Source of the DNA: Nitrospira sp.
Lineage (GTDB): Bacteria; Nitrospirota; Nitrospiria; Nitrospirales; Nitrospiraceae
Assembly: GCA_025360665.1 (NCBI GenBank)
Contig: JANYBU010000231.1
Location: 1-8,236, forward strand
Direction: 5' to 3'
Length of the DNA stretch: 8,236 nt
Part shown: one piece after another, positions 6,218-8,236 of the stretch
Position numbering within the stretch: position 1 is the first letter of the stretch
Layout of the letters: every line of letters begins with the position of its first letter
Translations under genes and position numbers: made by a program
Notes under the pieces: model-generated
Told to the model about the DNA's origin: nothing
The model's database searches: none
Seen by the model: the letters and a program-made list of their open reading frames with translations, nothing else

Positions 6218-7320
6218 TAACTCACGGCCATCATGCGGTCGAGCGCGATCTTCGCCCAGTGCTTCTCGTCATCTGAAACAACGATATGGTTCACAACGTG
6301 GCCGTCGGCAAGGTTTTCCATCGCCCAGCAGAGATGGGCTCCATCGATCCGGAACATCGTCGCACACTGGCAGACCGTGGAGGAGAGGAAGAAAATCTTC
6401 TTATCGGTAAGGTCTCGCTTCAATCGGTTGACCAGGTTCAATTCCGTTCCCACCGCCCAGGCCGTCCCGGCTGGCGCCGCCGTCACCGTGCGGATAATCA
6501 ATTCCGTGGACCCGGACAGGTCTGCCTTATTGACGACATCCTCGTGGCATTCTGGATGGACGATCACCTTCCCGTCTGGATACTGCTTGCGGAAATTGTC
6601 CACATGCACAGGTTGAAACATCTGGTGCACACTGCAATGGCCCTTCCAGAGAATCAACTTCGCGCGTTTGATCGCCTCACGTGTATTGCCCCCGTTGGGT
6701 TGATAGGGGTCCCAGACGATCATCTCTTCTCGCGGTATCCCCATCTTATTGGCCGTATTGCGGCCCAAATGCTCGTCCGGAAAGAAGAGGATTTTCTCCC
6801 GCCTGACCCAGGACCATTCCATCACCGCCTTCGCATTGGAGGACGTACAGGTAATCCCGCCATGTTCGCCGCAAAAGGCTTTGAGCACCGCGGCAGAATT
6901 GACATAGACTGCCGGCATGACAGCCTCTTCCACGGGAAGGATTCGTCCCAGCGTCTCCCAACATTGATCGACCTGTTCGATGGCCGCCATATCTGCCATG
7001 GAGCAGCCTGCTGCCATGTCCGGGAGAATCACCGTTTGTTTGGAGCGGCTCAGGATGTCGGCGGTCTCGGCCATGAAGTGCACGCCGCAGAAGACGATAT
7101 AGGGTCGGTCTGACCGCTCAGCTGCGAGCTTCGAGAGCAGGAGAGAATCCCCGCGAAAGTCTGCATGCTCGATGACTTCATCCCGTTGATAGTTATGGCC
7201 CAGGATCATGACCCGATCGCCGAGCACACGTTTCGCCTCAACCGTCCGGCGGAACAGTTCCTCCGCAGGCAGTTGCTGGTAGTCCGTGATCGGTTTCGGA
7301 AGTGTTGAAAGTGTCTGCAC
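6217..7320 (-). CDS. nadA: Quinolinate synthase NadA
   Basis: NadA condenses iminoaspartate with dihydroxyacetone phosphate to quinolinate, an early step of de novo NAD synthesis, using an oxygen-sensitive [4Fe-4S] cluster. The 367-residue length matches the long form seen in Bacillus. Visible motifs are GHNYQRDEV (41-49), FCGVHFMAETAD (77-88), LPDMAAGCSMAD (99-110), GGITCTSSNAK (154-164), FFPDEHLGRNTA (179-190), WKGHCSVH (225-232), VHPECHEDV (254-262) and STVCQCATM (314-322). The likely cluster ligands are Cys106, Cys229 and Cys317 or Cys319. The start codon is GTG at 7320, four bases after AAAGGA. The next in-frame Met falls inside the conserved core, so GTG is preferred. No nadB or nadC is in view. 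The stop codon overlaps the palindromic element by one base, yet the C-terminus looks full length. Confidence 0.96.
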   Translation of the reverse strand: MQTLSTLPKPITDYQQLPAEELFRRTVEAKRVLGDRVMILGHNYQRDEVIEHADFRGDSLLLSKLAAERSDRPYIVFCGVHFMAETADILSRSKQTVILPDMAAGCSMADMAAIEQVDQCWETLGRILPVEEAVMPAVYVNSAAVLKAFCGEHGGITCTSSNAKAVMEWSWVRREKILFFPDEHLGRNTANKMGIPREEMIVWDPYQPNGGNTREAIKRAKLILWKGHCSVHQMFQPVHVDNFRKQYPDGKVIVHPECHEDVVNKADLSGSTELIIRTVTAAPAGTAWAVGTELNLVNRLKRDLTDKKIFFLSSTVCQCATMFRIDGAHLCWAMENLADGHVVNHIVVSDDEKHWAKIALDRMMAVS

Positions 7321-7341
7321 AGTTTCCTTTGCGCAATAGCG

Positions 7342-7351
7342 TAACGCGTTA
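7342..7351. promoter_or_regulatory. Perfect 10-bp palindrome at the nadA transcription start
   Basis: TAACGCGTTA is fully self-complementary. It touches the -10 box of the predicted nadA promoter and covers the expected +1 region. A repressor bound there would block transcription, but no known operator can be assigned from the sequence. Confidence 0.3.
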
Positions 7352-7379
7352 TTCTACGTTAGGGCTCCCCCACAATCAA
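7351..7379 (-). promoter_or_regulatory. nadA promoter
   Basis: On the minus strand TTGATT (complement of 7374-7379) is separated by exactly 17 bases from TAGAAT (complement of 7351-7356). The matches to consensus are four of six and five of six. Transcription should start near 7344, leaving a leader of about 24 nt. Confidence 0.55.
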
Positions 7380-7453
7380 CGAACCGGCCGCTGCAAGGAA
7401 GTCCTAGGCCCGCAATGGTCCACTCGGTTCGGCCAGATAGGCCTAATACCCCG

Positions 7454-7482
7454 TTGACAACGCAGGAGGCCAGCGATACGAT
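7454..7482 (+). promoter_or_regulatory. thiC promoter
   Basis: A perfect TTGACA (7454-7459) is followed after 17 bases by TACGAT (7477-7482, four of six). Initiation near 7489 would place the 5' end right at the edge of the TPP aptamer, so the riboswitch would begin almost at +1. Between the nadA promoter and this site (7380-7453) I see nothing else. Confidence 0.55.
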
Positions 7483-7485
7483 TCC

Positions 7486-7579
7486 GCTTCGAAGCTAGGG
7501 GAGCCACACGGCTGAGAGTCCGCCCGAACGGACGACCCTCAGAACCTGACCTGGGTAATACCAGCGTAGGGAAGCGAGA
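7486..7579 (+). promoter_or_regulatory. TPP riboswitch (THI element)
   Basis: The aptamer binds thiamine pyrophosphate and lowers expression of thiamine genes. The conserved blocks appear in order: AGGGGAGCC near 7497-7505, GGCTGAGAG at 7510-7518 (the TPP pyrimidine-sensing arm), GAACCTGA from 7542, CTGGGTAATACCAGCG at 7551-7566 and TAGGGAAGC at 7567-7575. The optional P3 arm is a short hairpin GTCCG/CGGAC (7518-7533). P1 can form either as GCT/AGC next to the core or further out as CGCTTC/GAAGCG (7485-7490 with 7571-7576). If transcription starts near 7489, the outer pairing is only partly available. It lies directly upstream of thiC, its classic partner. Confidence 0.95.
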
Positions 7580-7604
7580 ACAACCAAACACTGTTGGTCT
7601 CTCT

Positions 7605-7642
7605 GCCGCACCCCCTTCTATCGGTGCGGCTTTTTTATTTTT
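7605..7642 (+). terminator. Riboswitch-controlled intrinsic terminator
   Basis: GCCGCACC (7605-7612) pairs perfectly with GGTGCGGC (7623-7630) over a 10-base loop, followed by TTTTTTATTTTT (7631-7642). It sits between the aptamer and thiC, so ligand-bound RNA most likely ends here. A small CCAA/TTGG hairpin lies between aptamer and terminator; I could not define the antiterminator pairing with confidence. Confidence 0.88.
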
Positions 7643-7667
7643 GCCTACTGAGCACAGTTCACGTTTT

Positions 7668-7682
7668 GGAGAAAGGATCTCC
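7668..7682 (+). promoter_or_regulatory. thiC Shine-Dalgarno held in the loop of a small hairpin
   Basis: GGAGA (7668-7672) pairs with TCTCC (7678-7682). The five-base loop AAGGA is the best Shine-Dalgarno for the thiC ATG at 7685. The left arm GGAGA is itself SD-like but too far from the start for best use. The stem is short, so it may modulate translation only mildly. Confidence 0.45.
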
Positions 7683-7684
7683 TC

Positions 7685-8236
7685 ATGAGCGACCATACAA
7701 TCGGCAATGGATCTGCAACTGGTAACGGACACACGTCTACCGAATCAGCCTTGACGACCACGCCGTTCCCCGCCTCGCGCAAAGTGTATGCACAGGGGAT
7801 GCAGGCCGGCGTGCGGGTCCCGATGAGAGAGATTAGCCTGACCGCCACCAAGTCAATGAATGGGGGCACGCCCATCGCCAATGAACCGATCACGATCTAC
7901 GATACCTCCGGCCCCTACACAGACCCGGACGTCAAGATCGACGCGCAGGCTGGATTGGCACCCTACCGGCGGAACTGGGTGATCGGCAGGAACGATGTGG
8001 TCGAGCTCACGGATATCTCCTCGCATTATGGCCGCGTACGTGCGGCCGATCCCAAACTGGATGAACTCCGGTTTCAACACATTCGCAAGCCGCTTCGGGC
8101 CAAACCTGGCATGAACGTGACCCAGATCCACTACGCTCGGAAAGGCATCGTCACACCGGAAATGGAGTTCATTGCGATCAGGGAGAACCAATTTCGCGAA
8201 GTGGCGCGCGAACTGGCCTCGCGGAATGGGCACGGC
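7685..8236 (+). CDS. thiC: Phosphomethylpyrimidine synthase ThiC (N-terminal part, open at the right edge)
   Basis: ThiC is a radical-SAM enzyme that rearranges aminoimidazole ribotide into hydroxymethylpyrimidine phosphate for thiamine synthesis. The window holds the first 184 codons with no stop. After a low-complexity Ser/Thr/Gly/Asn-rich leader (about residues 1-27) come family motifs: FPASRKVYAQG, VRVPMREISL, NEPITIYDTSGPYTDP, a segment ending RRNWVIGRND, and QIHYARKGIVTPEMEFIAIRE. These belong to the ThiC N-terminal domain and the start of the catalytic barrel. The C-terminal CxxCxxxxC cluster motif lies beyond the window and cannot be checked. The ATG at 7685 follows AAGGA by seven bases. 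Control by the TPP riboswitch and terminator just upstream agrees with the assignment. Confidence 0.96.
   Translation, partial: MSDHTIGNGSATGNGHTSTESALTTTPFPASRKVYAQGMQAGVRVPMREISLTATKSMNGGTPIANEPITIYDTSGPYTDPDVKIDAQAGLAPYRRNWVIGRNDVVELTDISSHYGRVRAADPKLDELRFQHIRKPLRAKPGMNVTQIHYARKGIVTPEMEFIAIRENQFREVARELASRNGHG

Noticed and set aside
6286..7113. 275-codon plus-strand open frame inside nadA.
   Set aside because: Antisense to nadA, which has every family motif; the plus-strand product has no recognisable features.
7376..7732. Minus-strand open frame through the nadA-thiC control region.
   Set aside because: It runs antisense across the TPP riboswitch and terminator; the conserved RNA explains the sequence.
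1..8236. CRISPR array, tRNA, rRNA or transposase gene.
   Set aside because: I saw no regularly spaced repeats, no tRNA arms or CCA ends, no rRNA motifs, and no transposase-like protein in any frame.

Overview
The window looks like a stretch of bacterial chromosome of moderately high GC content. It carries ordinary housekeeping and cofactor genes and shows no sign of phage, plasmid or transposase genes. The protein variants, the ileS-lspA pair, the DUF2024 protein and the large palindromic intergenic elements would fit a Nitrospira-like bacterium (Nitrospirota). That assignment is my recollection of family style, not a search result. The organism is Gram-negative in character: it has a lipoprotein with a signal peptide and LspA to process it.

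Layout. Positions 1-689 (minus, cut at the window edge) encode a lipoprotein with a long coiled coil and a C-terminal helix-hairpin-helix (HhH) domain. Across a divergent promoter region lies uppP (974-1852, plus), the undecaprenyl-diphosphate phosphatase. A gap with a 91-bp imperfect inverted repeat follows, then a small DUF2024 protein (2131-2400, plus). From 2659 to 7320 the genes run on the minus strand. In transcription order these are nadA (quinolinate synthase), ileS (isoleucyl-tRNA synthetase) and lspA (signal peptidase II); ileS and lspA overlap by one base at TGATG. A divergent control region (7321-7684) holds a nadA promoter, a thiC promoter, a TPP riboswitch, an intrinsic terminator and a small hairpin that presents the thiC Shine-Dalgarno in its loop. 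The first 184 codons of thiC run off the right edge.

The most unusual content is between genes. Two large palindromic elements (2485-2659, 175 bp; 6093-6217, 125 bp) share a terminal design, GC(A/G)GGAT(GC/CG)T then C then AAAAA, mirrored at the other end. Bases that differ between the copies are compensated in the opposite arm, and both copies keep the same C-C mismatch. Each begins on the final G of the TAG stop codon of a minus-strand gene, lspA in one case and nadA in the other. They look like members of a REP/MITE-like family that doubles as 3'-end or terminator structure.

Functionally, uppP and lspA serve the cell envelope, and LspA would mature the lipoprotein at the left edge. nadA and thiC supply NAD and thiamine through iron-sulfur enzymes, and thiC is under direct thiamine-pyrophosphate control.
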